From positions 60,812,195 to 60,876,194 of the forward strand of contig NC_080046.1 of NCBI RefSeq assembly GCF_012489685.1: 64,000 nt of DNA, given 5' to 3'. The notes under the pieces were generated by a model, which was not told the DNA's origin, searched no databases, and worked only from the letters and a program-made list of their open reading frames with translations. Source of the stretch: Lotus japonicus (Eukaryota > Streptophyta > Magnoliopsida > Fabales > Fabaceae). The translations under genes were made by a program, and so were the position numbers. Positions 45,748 to 56,748 of this stretch are shown piece after piece. The first letter of the stretch is position 1. Each line of letters starts with the position of its first letter.

Positions 45748-47658
45748 ATGGCTGCCACCACCAGTGAAACTCAAAGAGATGGTTACAACGCAAAGCCTCC
45801 TATGTTCGATGGTCAAAGGTTCGAATATTGGAAAGATAGACTGGAAAGTTTCTTTCTGGGTTTCGATGCAGATCTCTGGGATATTATTGTGGATGGCTAT
45901 GAGCGTCCAGTTGATGCAGATGGCAAAAAGATCCCAAGGTCAGAGATGTCTGCAGATCAAAAGAAGCTGTACTCACAACATCATAAAGCTAGAGCAATTC
46001 TTCTAAGTGCTATCTCCTATGAGGAGTACCAGAAGATTACAGATCGTGAGTTTGCTAAAGGCATTTTTGATTCTCTGAAGATGTCTCATGAAGGAAACAA
46101 GAAAGTCAAAGAATCAAAGGCATTGTCTTTGATCCAAAAGTATGAATCCTTCATCATGGAGCCAAATGAGTCCATTGAAGAAATGTTCTCCAGATTTCAA
46201 CTGCTTGTAGCTGGCATACGTCCTCTCAACAAGAGCTACACAACAAAAGATCACGTCATAAGGGTCATCAGGTGTCTTCCTGAAAGTTGGATGCCTTTGG
46301 TGACTTCAATAGAGCTCACGAGAGATGTTGAGAATATGAGTTTAGAAGAACTCATCAGCATTTTGAAATGCCATGAGCTGAAGCGCTCAGAGATGCAAGA
46401 TCTGAGGAAAAAGTCCATAGCCTTGAAATCCAAATCTGAAAAGGCTAAGGTTGAGAAGTCAAAGGCTCTTCAAGCTGAAGAAGAAGAATCTGAAGAAGCA
46501 TCAGAAGATTCTGATGAAGATGAGCTGACTCTGATCTCCAAGAGACTCAACCGCATCTGGAAGCACAGGCAGAGCAAGTTCAAAGGCTCTGGAAAGGCAA
46601 GAGGAAAGTCTGAATCCTCAGGTCAGAAGAAGTCATCAATCAAGGAAGTCACTTGCTTTGAGTGCAAAGAATCAGGGCATTACAAAAGTGACTGTCCAAA
46701 ATTGAAGAAGGACAAGAAGCCAAAGAAGCACTTCAAGACCAAGAAGAGTCTGATGGTGACATTCGATGAATCAGAGTCAGAGGATGTTGACTCTGATGGT
46801 GAAGTCCAAGGACTCATGGCTATTGTCAAAGACAAAGGAACAGAGTCAAAGGAAGCTGTTGACTCTGACTCAGAATCAGAAGGAGATCCAGACTCTGACG
46901 ATGAAAATGAGGTATTTGCTTCCTTCTCTACCTCTGAACTGAAACATGCCTTGTCTGATATCATGGATAAGTATAACTCCTTGTTGTCTAAGCATAAGAA
47001 GCTGAAAAAGAACTTATCGGCTGGTTCTAAAACTCCTTCTGAACATGAGAAAATCATATCTGATTTGAAAAATGATAACCATGCTTTAGTTAATTCTAAC
47101 TCTGTGCTTAAGAATCAAATTGCAAAGTTAGAAGAAGTTATTGCCTGCGATGCCTCTGATAGTAAGCATGAATCTAAGTATGAAAAATCTTTTCAAAGAT
47201 TCCTGGCTAAAAGCGTAGATAGAAGCTTAATGGCTTCAATGATCTATGGTGTAAGCAGAAATGGAATGCATGGCATTGGCTATTCTAAACCAATTAGAAA
47301 TGAGCCTTCTGTGTCTAAAGCTAAATCCTTGTATGAATGCTTTGTTCCCTCTGGTACCATATTGCCTGATCCTGTACCTGCTGAAGTTGCTAAAAACCCT
47401 CTTAAAAAGGGATCTTTCTCTATGACTAAATATCATGCAAATATTCCTTTAAAATATCATGTTGAGACACCCAAGGTGATCAGAACCTTTGGGGTAACTA
47501 ACAAAAGAGGACCCAGAAAGTGGGTACCTAAGGACAAGATTATCTATGTTGCAGATATCCTTGATAGCTCCACTGAAACACCAATCATGGTATCTGGACA
47601 GTGGATGCTCGCGTCACATGACGGGAGAAAAGCGTATGTTCCGAGAGCTGAAACTTAA
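45748..47658 (+). CDS. Copia gag polyprotein
   Basis: 636 residues from the ATG at 45748, 72 bases after the LTR. The N-terminal half is the UBN2-type gag domain of copia elements ([16 protein letters not shown] near residue 20, [21 protein letters not shown] near 130). A Lys/Ser/Glu-rich segment follows, then a CCHC zinc knuckle (C-x2-C-x4-H-x4-C) near residues 303-316, for RNA packaging in virus-like particles. The C-terminal half is acidic and then predicted coiled coil. The frame overlaps the pol frame by at least 113 bases, and pol lies in the +1 frame. A shift is needed to make Gag-Pol. It is otherwise intact. Confidence 0.9.
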   Translation: MAATTSETQRDGYNAKPPMFDGQRFEYWKDRLESFFLGFDADLWDIIVDGYERPVDADGKKIPRSEMSADQKKLYSQHHKARAILLSAISYEEYQKITDREFAKGIFDSLKMSHEGNKKVKESKALSLIQKYESFIMEPNESIEEMFSRFQLLVAGIRPLNKSYTTKDHVIRVIRCLPESWMPLVTSIELTRDVENMSLEELISILKCHELKRSEMQDLRKKSIALKSKSEKAKVEKSKALQAEEEESEEASEDSDEDELTLISKRLNRIWKHRQSKFKGSGKARGKSESSGQKKSSIKEVTCFECKESGHYKSDCPKLKKDKKPKKHFKTKKSLMVTFDESESEDVDSDGEVQGLMAIVKDKGTESKEAVDSDSESEGDPDSDDENEVFASFSTSELKHALSDIMDKYNSLLSKHKKLKKNLSAGSKTPSEHEKIISDLKNDNHALVNSNSVLKNQIAKLEEVIACDASDSKHESKYEKSFQRFLAKSVDRSLMASMIYGVSRNGMHGIGYSKPIRNEPSVSKAKSLYECFVPSGTILPDPVPAEVAKNPLKKGSFSMTKYHANIPLKYHVETPKVIRTFGVTNKRGPRKWVPKDKIIYVADILDSSTETPIMVSGQWMLASHDGRKAYVPRAET

Positions 47659-50650
47659 GCCTGGAGGCGAAGTTGGCTTTGGAGGAAATGAAAAGGGTAA
47701 AATTATTGGTACTGGTACTATTTGTGTAGATAGTAGTCCATGCATTGATAATGTTTTATTGGTAGACGGCTTAACACATAACTTATTGTCTATAAGTCAA
47801 TTAGCTGACAAGGGTTATGATGTTATATTCAATCAAAAGTCCTGCCGGGCTGTAAGTCAGATCGATGGCTCTGTTCTGTTTAACAGCAAGAGGAAGAACA
47901 ACATTTATAAGATCAGATTATCTGAGTTGGAGGCTCAGAATGTGAAGTGCCTTCTGTCTGTTAATGAAGAGCAGTGGGTATGGCATAGACGGTTAGGGCA
48001 TGCCAGTATGAGAAAGATTTCTCAGCTGAGCAAGCTAAACCTTGTCAGGGGCTTACCCAATCTGAAGTTCGCTTCAAACGCTCTTTGTGAAGCATGTCAG
48101 AAAGGCAAATTCACAAAAGTCCCTTTCAAGGCAAAGAATGTTGTCTCAACCTCAAGGCCGTTAGAACTTCTGCATATCGACCTGTTTGGACCAGTGAAAA
48201 CTGAGTCTATAGGTGGCAAGAGATATGGGATGGTTATCGTTGATGACTATAGCCGCTGGACATGGGTAAAGTTTCTAACCCGCAAGGATGAGTCTCATGC
48301 TGTGTTCTCTACCTTCATTGCTCAAGTGCAAAACGAGAAGGCTTGTAGAATTGTGCGTGTCAGAAGTGACCATGGTGGAGAGTTTGAGAATGACAAGTTT
48401 GAGAGTCTGTTTGATTCCTATGGAATTACACATGATTTCTCTTGTCCCAGAACTCCTCAACAAAATGGTGTTGTTGAGAGGAAGAACAGAACTCTTCAGG
48501 AGATGGCTAGAACCATGCTCCAAGAAACTGGCATGGCTAAGCACTTTTGGGCAGAGGCAGTAAATACAGCATGTTACATTCAGAACAGAATCTCTGTGAG
48601 ACCAATTCTGAATAAGACTCCTTATGAATTGTGGAAGAACATAAAACCCAACATTTCTTATTTTCATCCTTTTGGCTGTGTTTGTTATGTTCTCAATACT
48701 AAGGATAGATTGCATAAATTTGATGCTAAATCTTCTAAGTGTCTATTACTTGGTTATTCTGATAGATCTAAAGGTTTTAGATTTTATAATACTGATGCTA
48801 AGACTATTGAAGAATCTATTCATGTTAGATTTGATGATAAGCTTGACTCTGACCAGTCAAAGCTAGTTGAAAAGTTTGCAGATTTAAGCATTAATGTTTC
48901 TGACAAAGGCAAAGCTCCAGAGGAAGTTGAGCCAGAGGAAGATGAACCAGAGGAAGAAGCTGGTCCCTCTAACTCACAAACTCTGAAGAAGAGCAGAATC
49001 ACTGCAGCTCATCCTAAGGAATTGATTCTGGGCAACAAAGATGAACCAGTCAGAACCAGATCTGCCTTCAGACCCTCTGAAGAGACCTTGCTGAGTCTGA
49101 AAGGATTGGTGTCCTTAATTGAACCCAAGTCCATAGATGAAGCTCTTCAGGACAAGGATTGGATTCTGGCCATGGAAGAAGAATTGAATCAATTCTCCAA
49201 GAACGATGTTTGGAGCTTAGTGAAGAAGCCTGAGAATGTCCATGTTATTGGAACGAAATGGGTATTCAGAAACAAGCTAAATGAGAAAGGAGATGTAGTC
49301 AGAAACAAGGCAAGGCTAGTTGCTCAAGGCTACAGCCAGCAGGAAGGAATAGACTACACTGAAACATTTGCTCCAGTAGCAAGACTGGAGGCAATCAGAC
49401 TATTGATTTCTTTCTCAGTAAATCACAACATAGTTCTACATCAGATGGACGTAAAGAGTGCCTTCCTAAATGGTTATATCTCAGAGGAAGTCTATGTTCA
49501 TCAACCCCCAGGTTTTGAAGATGAAAAGAAACCAGACCATGTGTTCAAATTGAAGAAATCACTCTACGGTCTGAAGCAAGCTCCCAGAGCATGGTATGAG
49601 AGACTTAGCTCATTCCTTCTGGAGAATGAGTTTGTAAGGGGTAAAGTAGATACAACTCTCTTTTGCAAGACTTATAAAGATGATATCTTAATTGTGCAAA
49701 TTTATGTTGATGATATTATATTTGGTTCTGCTAATCAATCTCTATGCAAAGAATTTTCTGAGATGATGCAGGCTGAATTTGAGATGAGTATGATGGGAGA
49801 ATTAAAGCACTTTCTGGGAATACAAGTTGATCAAACACCAGAAGGAACGTATATCCATCAGAGCAAGTACACTAAGGAACTTCTGAAGAAGTTCAATATG
49901 CTGGAATCTACAGTGGCCAAGACCCCAATGCATCCAACATGCATTCTGGAAAAAGAAGATATAAGGGGTAAAGTATGTCAGAAGCTCTATCGTGGCATGA
50001 TAGGTTCACTTCTATACTTAACTGCATCTAGGCCAGACATATTATTTAGTGTTCATTTATGTGCTCGTTTCCAATCAGATCCAAGGGAAACCCACTTAAC
50101 TGCTGTTAAGAGGATCCTAAGGTATCTGAAAGGCACCACTAACCTTGGCTTGATGTATAAGAAAACATCAGAGTATAAGCTTTCAGGTTATTGTGATGCT
50201 GATTATGCTGGAGATAGAACAGAGAGAAAAAGTACTTCTGGAAATTGTCAATTTCTGGGAAGCAATCTAGTCTCATGGGCAAGCAAGAGGCAATCAACCA
50301 TTGCTCTATCAACTGCAGAGGCAGAATATATCTCAGCAGCAATATGCAGCACTCAGATGCTCTGGATGAAACATCAGCTGGAGGATTATCAGATCCTTGA
50401 GAGCAATATCCCAATCTACTGTGATAACACTGCTGCAATTTCGTTGAGCAAGAATCCTATCTTGCATTCAAGGGCAAAGCACATTGAGGTAAAGTATCAC
50501 TTCATTAGAGATTATGTGCAGAAGGGCGTACTTCTTCTGAAGTTTGTTGATACTGACCATCAATGGGCAGATATCTTTACAAAGCCCTTAGCTGAAGATA
50601 GATTTAATTTTATTCTGAAAAATCTAAACATGGACTTTTGTCCAGAGTGA
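47546..50650 (+). CDS. Copia pol: protease, integrase, reverse transcriptase, RNase H
   Basis: An open frame of 1034 codons; the first codon shown is not an ATG start, because expression should come from a frameshift out of gag. Aspartic protease: [13 protein letters not shown] near residue 20. Integrase: zinc-binding H-x3-H...C-x2-C near 150-187, catalytic D (HIDLFGP), D (RSDHGGEF), E (NGVVERKNR). Reverse transcriptase: [10 protein letters not shown] and IYVDDIIFG near 720. RNase [27 protein letters not shown]. It ends LNMDFCPE with TGA. All catalytic residues are present and there is no internal stop, so the enzymes could be functional. Confidence 0.93.
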   Translation: MLQISLIAPLKHQSWYLDSGCSRHMTGEKRMFRELKLKPGGEVGFGGNEKGKIIGTGTICVDSSPCIDNVLLVDGLTHNLLSISQLADKGYDVIFNQKSCRAVSQIDGSVLFNSKRKNNIYKIRLSELEAQNVKCLLSVNEEQWVWHRRLGHASMRKISQLSKLNLVRGLPNLKFASNALCEACQKGKFTKVPFKAKNVVSTSRPLELLHIDLFGPVKTESIGGKRYGMVIVDDYSRWTWVKFLTRKDESHAVFSTFIAQVQNEKACRIVRVRSDHGGEFENDKFESLFDSYGITHDFSCPRTPQQNGVVERKNRTLQEMARTMLQETGMAKHFWAEAVNTACYIQNRISVRPILNKTPYELWKNIKPNISYFHPFGCVCYVLNTKDRLHKFDAKSSKCLLLGYSDRSKGFRFYNTDAKTIEESIHVRFDDKLDSDQSKLVEKFADLSINVSDKGKAPEEVEPEEDEPEEEAGPSNSQTLKKSRITAAHPKELILGNKDEPVRTRSAFRPSEETLLSLKGLVSLIEPKSIDEALQDKDWILAMEEELNQFSKNDVWSLVKKPENVHVIGTKWVFRNKLNEKGDVVRNKARLVAQGYSQQEGIDYTETFAPVARLEAIRLLISFSVNHNIVLHQMDVKSAFLNGYISEEVYVHQPPGFEDEKKPDHVFKLKKSLYGLKQAPRAWYERLSSFLLENEFVRGKVDTTLFCKTYKDDILIVQIYVDDIIFGSANQSLCKEFSEMMQAEFEMSMMGELKHFLGIQVDQTPEGTYIHQSKYTKELLKKFNMLESTVAKTPMHPTCILEKEDIRGKVCQKLYRGMIGSLLYLTASRPDILFSVHLCARFQSDPRETHLTAVKRILRYLKGTTNLGLMYKKTSEYKLSGYCDADYAGDRTERKSTSGNCQFLGSNLVSWASKRQSTIALSTAEAEYISAAICSTQMLWMKHQLEDYQILESNIPIYCDNTAAISLSKNPILHSRAKHIEVKYHFIRDYVQKGVLLLKFVDTDHQWADIFTKPLAEDRFNFILKNLNMDFCPE

Positions 50651-51093
50651 AGATAGATCAGAACCTCTGACTATGATACTTCTTGATCAGAAGATGTCTA
50701 GTCCAGAAGGTAACTCAATCAGAGTGTGTGTGCCCACTGGTACTGACTCTGAAGCTGAGACAACAACACGTGCGTCAGAATTTCTGATGCATAGTTCCTT
50801 GTGCCCGTGTGACAGTCTGTTGTGATTGCGTGTAGATATGCTTATCTCCTGTGTGTGATTGTGTATTTTACTGTTACTGTCTATCTTTAATTTTCAACCG
50901 TTGATCTTAAAGTGCTTTTTGAATCAACAACGGTTATTTGATAAAACCCACTATACACACACGTTCTCTCTCACTTCCGGTTTTCACTCTCGCACTCCCT
51001 GCTTTTCAAAACCGCCTCCTTCGTGATTTCTCTCTCGATCTCTCTTCATCCTTCAAACTTCATCTTCTACCTCAAACCTTCAACCTCTTCAAA

Positions 51094-53943
51094 ATGGTGA
51101 GACAAACCAGAAGATCTACTGCCGATGCACCTCAGTTCCCTCACATGGTAGTCGGTTTGGCAACGGGTCAACGGGGCTCTGAGAACCCAGCACAAGAACA
51201 AGCTCAAGCTCAAGAGGAGATTGTTCCTATTGCAGAACGGGGCTGTGCCGTTCACTGTGTATTTCCTCCTGAGGAACTCCAAGTCCTGGCAGAATGGAGA
51301 TTCAACCTCGACAACTTGGCTGCAAATGGGTTTGATCTCCGTCCTGAAGTCCAAGCTCAAGGTTGGGGAAACTACTTCAATCGACTTCGAGGACCGGTGT
51401 ATGAGAAGCTAGTAAAGGAATTCTGGAAGCACGCTGATTGTGATGACACTCAGGTGGTTTCTTACATACTGGGTAGGAAGATCATCATCACGGAGAAGTC
51501 ATTCGTGAATCTGCTAGGTGCAGAAACTGCTCATGGGTATCGGTTCTCACTGACGGAATCGAAGCTGAAACCCAGAACCAAGGACATCGTCAACAAGGCC
51601 CTGTACACCACCTTCAAACCGGGCAAGACGAGCTACAAAGTGATGGACCTTCAACCCAAACTCAGGGTCTGGCACAAGATCCTGCTCAACTGCATAAATC
51701 AACGACCAAAGGGCAGTTCTCCAGACTACATCAACTTCAATCAGAAGGCGATGCTGTTCTTCATTCAAGACAAGGAGAAGATCTGCCTTCCCTACTTCCT
51801 GTTCTCCTATTTGAAGGAATGCATCCGGAAGTCTCGCACCACCTCCTCCATCAAGTCAGCCATCAAATATATCCCTTTTGGGAGGCTGATCTCAGACTTT
51901 CTCATTGAAAGCAACTTGGTGCAAGATTTGATCAATGCTGGTTGCACAGAGGACTTGAGCACAATTGTTAGCGATGTCTTCACTGCCAACTCTCTGAAGA
52001 AGATGGGTTTGGTCCAGAAGAAGATTGCTCCTGCTCATGAGGACACATCTTCTGAGATCAGAGGAAGAAGAATGCCTCTGAATGACTACCCTCTGTGGAC
52101 TCAAGCAGACCATCCTGAAGCCATCAGATGCTATGTTGAAGACCTCAGGGCTCAAGGATTCGAGATTGACCTTGATGATTTCGTCAGCAGACTTCCACCA
52201 GCTCCAGAGTTTCCTTCTCCTCCCAAGAAGAAAACCAAGAGGAAGATGGTTCTGGACGAATCCTCAGAGGAATCTGATGTCCCTCTGGTCAAGAAGGCGA
52301 AGAGCAAGCCTGATGATGATGATGGTGATGATAGTGAGGATGGTCCTCCAAAGAAGAAGCAGAAGAAAGTCAGAATTGTGGTGAAGCCTACTCGGGTGGA
52401 ACCAGCTGCTGCAGAGGTCAGAAGGACTGAACCTCCTGCCAGAGTGACTCGATCATCAGCACATACAAGTAAGCCTGCACTTACCTCTGATGATGATTTG
52501 AATTTATTTGATGCACTCCCAATTTCTGCCTTACTCCAACACTCTTCAAATCCCCTCACTCCTATTCATGAATCCCAGCCAGCCGCACAAACCACCTCTC
52601 CACCACATTCCCCAAGATCTTCATTCTTTCAACCTTTTCCTGCTGAAGCACCACTCTGGAATTTGCTTCAGAACCAACCCTCTAGGTCAGAAGATCCAAC
52701 CTCTCTCCTTACCATTCCATACGACCCATTACCTTCTGAGCCCATCATCCCCAACCAACCAGAACCCAAACCAACAGAACCACAACCCAGAACGTCTGAT
52801 CACTCTGCTCCCAGAGCATCAGCACGTCCTGCTAACAGAACCACGGATACAGACTCTTCATCAGCCTTCACACCTGTATCCTTCCCCATCAATGTCTTTG
52901 ACTCTCCTCCCTCCAATACCTCTGAATCACTTAGAAAATTCATGGAGGTTAGGAAAGAGAAGGTATCTGCCTTGGAAGAATATTACCTTACCTGTCCAAG
53001 CCCTAGGCAATATCCTGGCCCTAGACCTGAACGTCTAGTTGACCCAGATGAACCTATCTTGGCCAATCCTATCCAAGAGGCAGACCCCTTAGTCCAACAG
53101 GCTCACCCTGTCTCTGACCAACAAGAGCCAATTCAACCAGACCCTGAACCTGAACAATCAGTATCTAACCAATCCTCGGTTAGATCACCTCACCCTCTGG
53201 TTGAAACTTCAGACCCTCACCGTGGAACCTCTGAACCCAATGCTCCCATAATTAACATTGGTTCTCCACAAGGTGCCTCTGAAGCTCATAGCAGCAATCA
53301 CCCAGCCTCTCCTGCACCCAACCTCTCCATCATTCCCTATACTCACCTTCAACCCACATCTCTCTCTGAGTGCATCAATATTTTCAATCATGAAGCCTCC
53401 TTGAGGCTCCGCAATGTGCACGGTCAGACTGACCTCAGTGAGAATGCTGAAAATGTGACTGATGAGTGGAACAATTTGAGCACTTGGCTGGTGGCTCAGT
53501 TTCCCGTTATGCTGCAGCTCCTGCATGCAGAGGGAAGTCAGAGCATTGAGGCTGCAAAGCAAAGGTTTGCTAGGAGGGTGGCTCTTCATGAACTCGAACA
53601 GAGAACCAAGCTTCTTGAAGCCATTGAAGAAGCCAAGAGACAGAAAGAACAAGAAGAAGAAGCTGCCCGTCAAGCAGCAGCTCAGGCTGAACAAGCCAGA
53701 CTTGAGGCCGAACGTCTTGAAGCTGAGGCTGAGGCAGAGCGACTTGCACCAGTTCTGTTTACTCCTGCTGCTTCTGCTTCCATTCCAGAACCTCAAGCTG
53801 CACAGAACGTTCCTTCCAGCTCTACTCCGACAAGCTCATCCAGACTCGACATCATGGAACAACGTCTTGACACTCATGAATCCATGTTGATTGAGATGAA
53901 GCACATGATGATGGAACTTCTGCGCCGTACTGACAAATCTTAG
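51094..53943 (+). CDS. Copia third ORF (envelope-position protein of SIRE elements)
   Basis: 949 codons from the first ATG (51094) in a frame open from 50938. Residues about 50-320 are a conserved globular domain found in plant transposon-associated proteins (EWRFNLDNLAANGF, FVNLLGAETAHGY, YFLFSYLKECIRKS). A low-complexity middle follows, with basic clusters (PPKKKTKRKM, KKKQKKVRIVVK) and then Pro/Ser/Glu-rich sequence. A coiled-coil/Ala-Glu-rich tail comes last (about 830-900: EEAARQAAAQAEQARLEAER). SIRE elements are known for an ORF at this place, often called envelope-like. Here I see no signal peptide, fusion peptide or membrane anchor, while the basic clusters look like nuclear localisation signals. 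Function unknown. Confidence 0.85.
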   Translation: MVRQTRRSTADAPQFPHMVVGLATGQRGSENPAQEQAQAQEEIVPIAERGCAVHCVFPPEELQVLAEWRFNLDNLAANGFDLRPEVQAQGWGNYFNRLRGPVYEKLVKEFWKHADCDDTQVVSYILGRKIIITEKSFVNLLGAETAHGYRFSLTESKLKPRTKDIVNKALYTTFKPGKTSYKVMDLQPKLRVWHKILLNCINQRPKGSSPDYINFNQKAMLFFIQDKEKICLPYFLFSYLKECIRKSRTTSSIKSAIKYIPFGRLISDFLIESNLVQDLINAGCTEDLSTIVSDVFTANSLKKMGLVQKKIAPAHEDTSSEIRGRRMPLNDYPLWTQADHPEAIRCYVEDLRAQGFEIDLDDFVSRLPPAPEFPSPPKKKTKRKMVLDESSEESDVPLVKKAKSKPDDDDGDDSEDGPPKKKQKKVRIVVKPTRVEPAAAEVRRTEPPARVTRSSAHTSKPALTSDDDLNLFDALPISALLQHSSNPLTPIHESQPAAQTTSPPHSPRSSFFQPFPAEAPLWNLLQNQPSRSEDPTSLLTIPYDPLPSEPIIPNQPEPKPTEPQPRTSDHSAPRASARPANRTTDTDSSSAFTPVSFPINVFDSPPSNTSESLRKFMEVRKEKVSALEEYYLTCPSPRQYPGPRPERLVDPDEPILANPIQEADPLVQQAHPVSDQQEPIQPDPEPEQSVSNQSSVRSPHPLVETSDPHRGTSEPNAPIINIGSPQGASEAHSSNHPASPAPNLSIIPYTHLQPTSLSECINIFNHEASLRLRNVHGQTDLSENAENVTDEWNNLSTWLVAQFPVMLQLLHAEGSQSIEAAKQRFARRVALHELEQRTKLLEAIEEAKRQKEQEEEAARQAAAQAEQARLEAERLEAEAEAERLAPVLFTPAASASIPEPQAAQNVPSSSTPTSSSRLDIMEQRLDTHESMLIEMKHMMMELLRRTDKS

Positions 53944-54157
53944 TTTTTTAGGATCTCTTCTTTTTCTTCCTTTTCCTTTTTATTTCACGTTGTTTTATTT
54001 AAACTCTGCTTATTTACTTACTTTAATTTGTTCATTTGTGATTCTATATGCATATATCTATATATATTTGTGGCACATATGTTTGCAAAACCTGTTTTAT
54101 TCATAAGTGTTCTATGTTTACATCATAATTCTTTCCATCATACATTATTCCCTATAT

Positions 54158-54535
54158 CTAGAATGGAGGATCCTTCCTCATTCTTCTGCATTCTTGGCGC
54201 TGCTCCACTCTTTCCTTCTCCAGACGATCCAATGCATACTCTATGTTGCCAAGTTTGATGCTCAGATCATCTTTTTCTAGACTATCTTCTGTCGTCTTGA
54301 GTCTCTTTTCCACAGTCTCCTTCTCTTCCAGCAGATTCAGCTCCCGCTGGCAAAGCTTCTGAATCTCTTCCACGAAGCAGAGGAACTCCTTCAGATCTTT
54401 CTCCATCTCTGGACCAAGATCTTCTTCAAGCAGTGTCTTCGTCAGCTCTTGTATGGTCTTTGTACCATCGGGATGCCTAATATTGAGGAACATATCTTCC
54501 TCAAACGCCTTCCTTCTGAGCTCTTCTAATGCCAT
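54158..54535 (-). CDS. Antisense coiled-coil ORF in the copia element
   Basis: 125 codons from the ATG at 54535 on the strand opposite to gag-pol. It lies between the third ORF and the purine tract. The protein is charged and largely helical: ALEELRRKAFEEDMFLNIRH at the start, then heptad-like ELNLLEEKETVEKRLKTTEDS, ending RRMRKDPPF. A GCCTATAAAAAC TATA-type motif lies about 70 bases upstream (54602-54613). The frame also stays open upstream of the ATG. Additional antisense ORFs are reported for some plant LTR elements, but I do not recognise a family. It could be real or a by-product of the biased composition. Confidence 0.5.
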   Translation of the reverse strand: MALEELRRKAFEEDMFLNIRHPDGTKTIQELTKTLLEEDLGPEMEKDLKEFLCFVEEIQKLCQRELNLLEEKETVEKRLKTTEDSLEKDDLSIKLGNIEYALDRLEKERVEQRQECRRMRKDPPF

Positions 54536-54602
54536 TCTGTATGATGCCGTTTTTTTTTTCTGAATATTATTCGAGGTGTGAAGCTTACCTTTCTCTCCAA
54601 CG

Positions 54603-54610
54603 TTTTTATA
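54603..54610 (-). promoter_or_regulatory. TATA-like box before the antisense copia ORF
   Basis: TATAAAAA on the minus strand inside GCCTATAAAAAC. The identical 12-mer precedes the antisense gene of the gypsy element at 60337-60348. Confidence 0.45.
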
Positions 54611-55339
54611 GGCTTCACTTTCTCTCTGAAAGTTAATGCTCTTACAGTTTCTCGAGGTTAAGTACTTGGTAACTGACCCTTCTATTTCCTCACTTGACCG
54701 GTGGTAAACGTTCATCCCTTGCATTAACTCTTCTATTTATTATCGCCTCACTCTGATTCTTACATCGTCTTCATTTTCTTTCCACTTAGACCTTCTCTAA
54801 GGGGGAAGTACCTTGTACTTCAAGCTAAGTTTTTCACACCCCAAGCTTTTTGCTTATGACAAAAAGGGGGAGTAAACCCAGTTTTTGATGTGTAAGATGT
54901 GTTAGTGTGACTTATTTTTCTTTTGGAGATTTTAAGAGTTCCACCTTCATGACCATAGATGTGTCACTGAGCAAATACAAGGAATACATTTCACTTCTTC
55001 TGAAGTGATTCTAAGTTGACTCTGATACCCAAGACTCTGATACCTTGTCCATGACTCTGATCACTTATGCGCTCTGATTATTCGTTTTTCATCTATGTCA
55101 TAAGCTTTTCACTCTGAACTCTTATATGATTTAGCTCAGAATCTAGACTTTACTAACGTTTTCATCAAGTATTAGATTCAGGGGGAGCTAAGCTCAGAAT
55201 CAAGCAGTGACTTGAATTCAGAATGAGCAACATAAACTATTCACATCAGGATAAGTCTTATTCTATATCTCTAAACTCTGAGTGAATTCAGTTTAATGTT
55301 TAAGAATTGTTCATCAAAAATCTTAGTTTTGTCATCATC

Positions 55340-55352
55340 AAAAAGGGGGAGA
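55340..55352 (+). other. Copia polypurine tract
   Basis: AAAAAGGGGGAGA immediately before the right LTR, the plus-strand primer site. Confidence 0.9.
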
Positions 55353-55353
55353 T

Positions 55354-56635
55354 TGTAAGATCAAGTTTTGATCTAGTAGTACAACTCTATGTTTTGATGA
55401 TTACAAGTTAACCTTTTGATATGAACAATTGTGGTACTCTAACGTGTTTTTCTGAGTGTGCTATTTACAGGCTCTGACCCTGACTCAATTTCACACAAAT
55501 CAGAAGCACTGTGTATAAAGGGTAACCCAAGCAACGCTTTCGCATTCACCATGTTCAGTATGAACAGTGGAAAAGCTTCAGAAGATCTGAAGCTATACAA
55601 ACTCTGATGAGGACTCAGTCGCTAGAAGCTCTGATGATCCAGAAGTTCTGACAACCAAGAAACACTGAAGGTTCAGATGTTCCGATGGTGTAGAAGACTC
55701 TGAAGATCCAGAAGCTGAATAGTGGAAACTCTGAAGTCCAGAAGCAAGAAACTCTGAAGGCCATGTTCTTCCCTCTGAGTTCAGAATCAGAAGATACAAT
55801 GGTCAGAGGATCTGTGCTATCCCTCTGACTCTGATCAACCGGCTTCACAAGTTCCAATACGAAGCATTCCTCTGATCAGAAGTCTCCTAGGTTAAAAGGT
55901 CAAGTCGCTATCCAAGTACAAAAGCAAGTGTACCTTCCTGACGACCTACCTAACGTTCTCAGCCACAGCAGAAGCTGGATTTTCCAGAACTGCCCTCCAA
56001 CGGTAGCATTTCCCATGCAACGCTCAACCCTAATCCTTGGAGTATATATAGAGGCTGAAGATTGAAAGAAGCGGCTAGAAGAAAAAAAATAGACAAGAAG
56101 CAATACACACGCGCAAGAGATATTCTAAGCTTTCTTTCATCTTGTAATTTATTTTAGTTTACACTCAGCTTATTCAGAAGCAAACCCTTGTAAACACCAA
56201 CCTCAAACAGTTGTTTGATTTTCCTTAAGGGACCGGGTAGGTCAGTATCCTTAAGAAGACTAAGAGAGTGAATCTTAGTGGTGATTCCTTTAGGAGATCA
56301 AGGTTGATCGGATCCTAGAGAAGACTAAGAGAGTGAATCTTAGTGTGAGCTAAGTCAGTGTAATTGTTAGTCACTTGTAGGTTTCAAGTGCAGTTGTAAC
56401 TCTTACCTGATTAGTGGATTGCCTTCATTCTAAGAAGGAAGAAATCACCTTAACGGGTGGACTGGAGTAGCTTGAGTGATTTATCAAGTGAACCAGGATA
56501 AAATCCTTGTGTGCTTTTCTATCTCTATCTTTTGCACTTAGTTCTCGAAAAGATTTGTTAAAATCTTTAAGGTGGTAGTTTTGTACTGAAAACGTTATTC
56601 AAACCCCCCCCTTTCTACCGTTTTTCATACCTTCA
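55354..56635 (+). repeat. Right LTR of the copia element
   Basis: 1282 bases, apparently identical to the left LTR by visual comparison, followed by the CCTAC duplication. Confidence 0.95.
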
Positions 56636-56748
56636 CCTACCGCATCGTCAAAGTTCTCGGTACAGGGGGCTATCACTTGGAAGAGCTTGATCGAAGGCGG
56701 CTACCCAGGTCATTCAACGGTTTGAGTATGCGCTATTATTACAGCTGA
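56636..56748 (+). pseudogene. Gypsy integrase, 3' end
   Basis: It resumes the gypsy integrase frame after the copia element (VLGTGGYHLEELDRR) and ends in TGA at 56746-56748. The first five bases are the duplicated CCTAC target. Codon phase is continuous with the part ending at 44393. Confidence 0.85.

Larger units (their letters stand above)
44394..56635 (+). mobile_element. Ty1/copia retrotransposon (SIRE lineage), complete, 12.2 kb
   Basis: Two 1282-bp LTRs (offset 10960 bases) begin TGTAAG and end TTCA, flanked by the target duplication CCTAC (44389-44393 and 56636-56640). Internal order: primer site, gag, pol (protease, integrase, RT, RNase H), a large third ORF, a minus-strand ORF, and a purine tract next to the right LTR. 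Integrase before RT marks Ty1/copia. Large size, the third ORF after pol and the purine tract place it in the SIRE/Maximus group. I saw no difference between the LTRs, so insertion is recent. It sits in the same orientation as its gypsy host. Confidence 0.93.

Noticed and set aside
52152..53796. Minus-strand and shifted-frame open reading frames across the copia third ORF
   Set aside because: They mirror the strongly biased codons of the 949-codon frame and show no independent signature.
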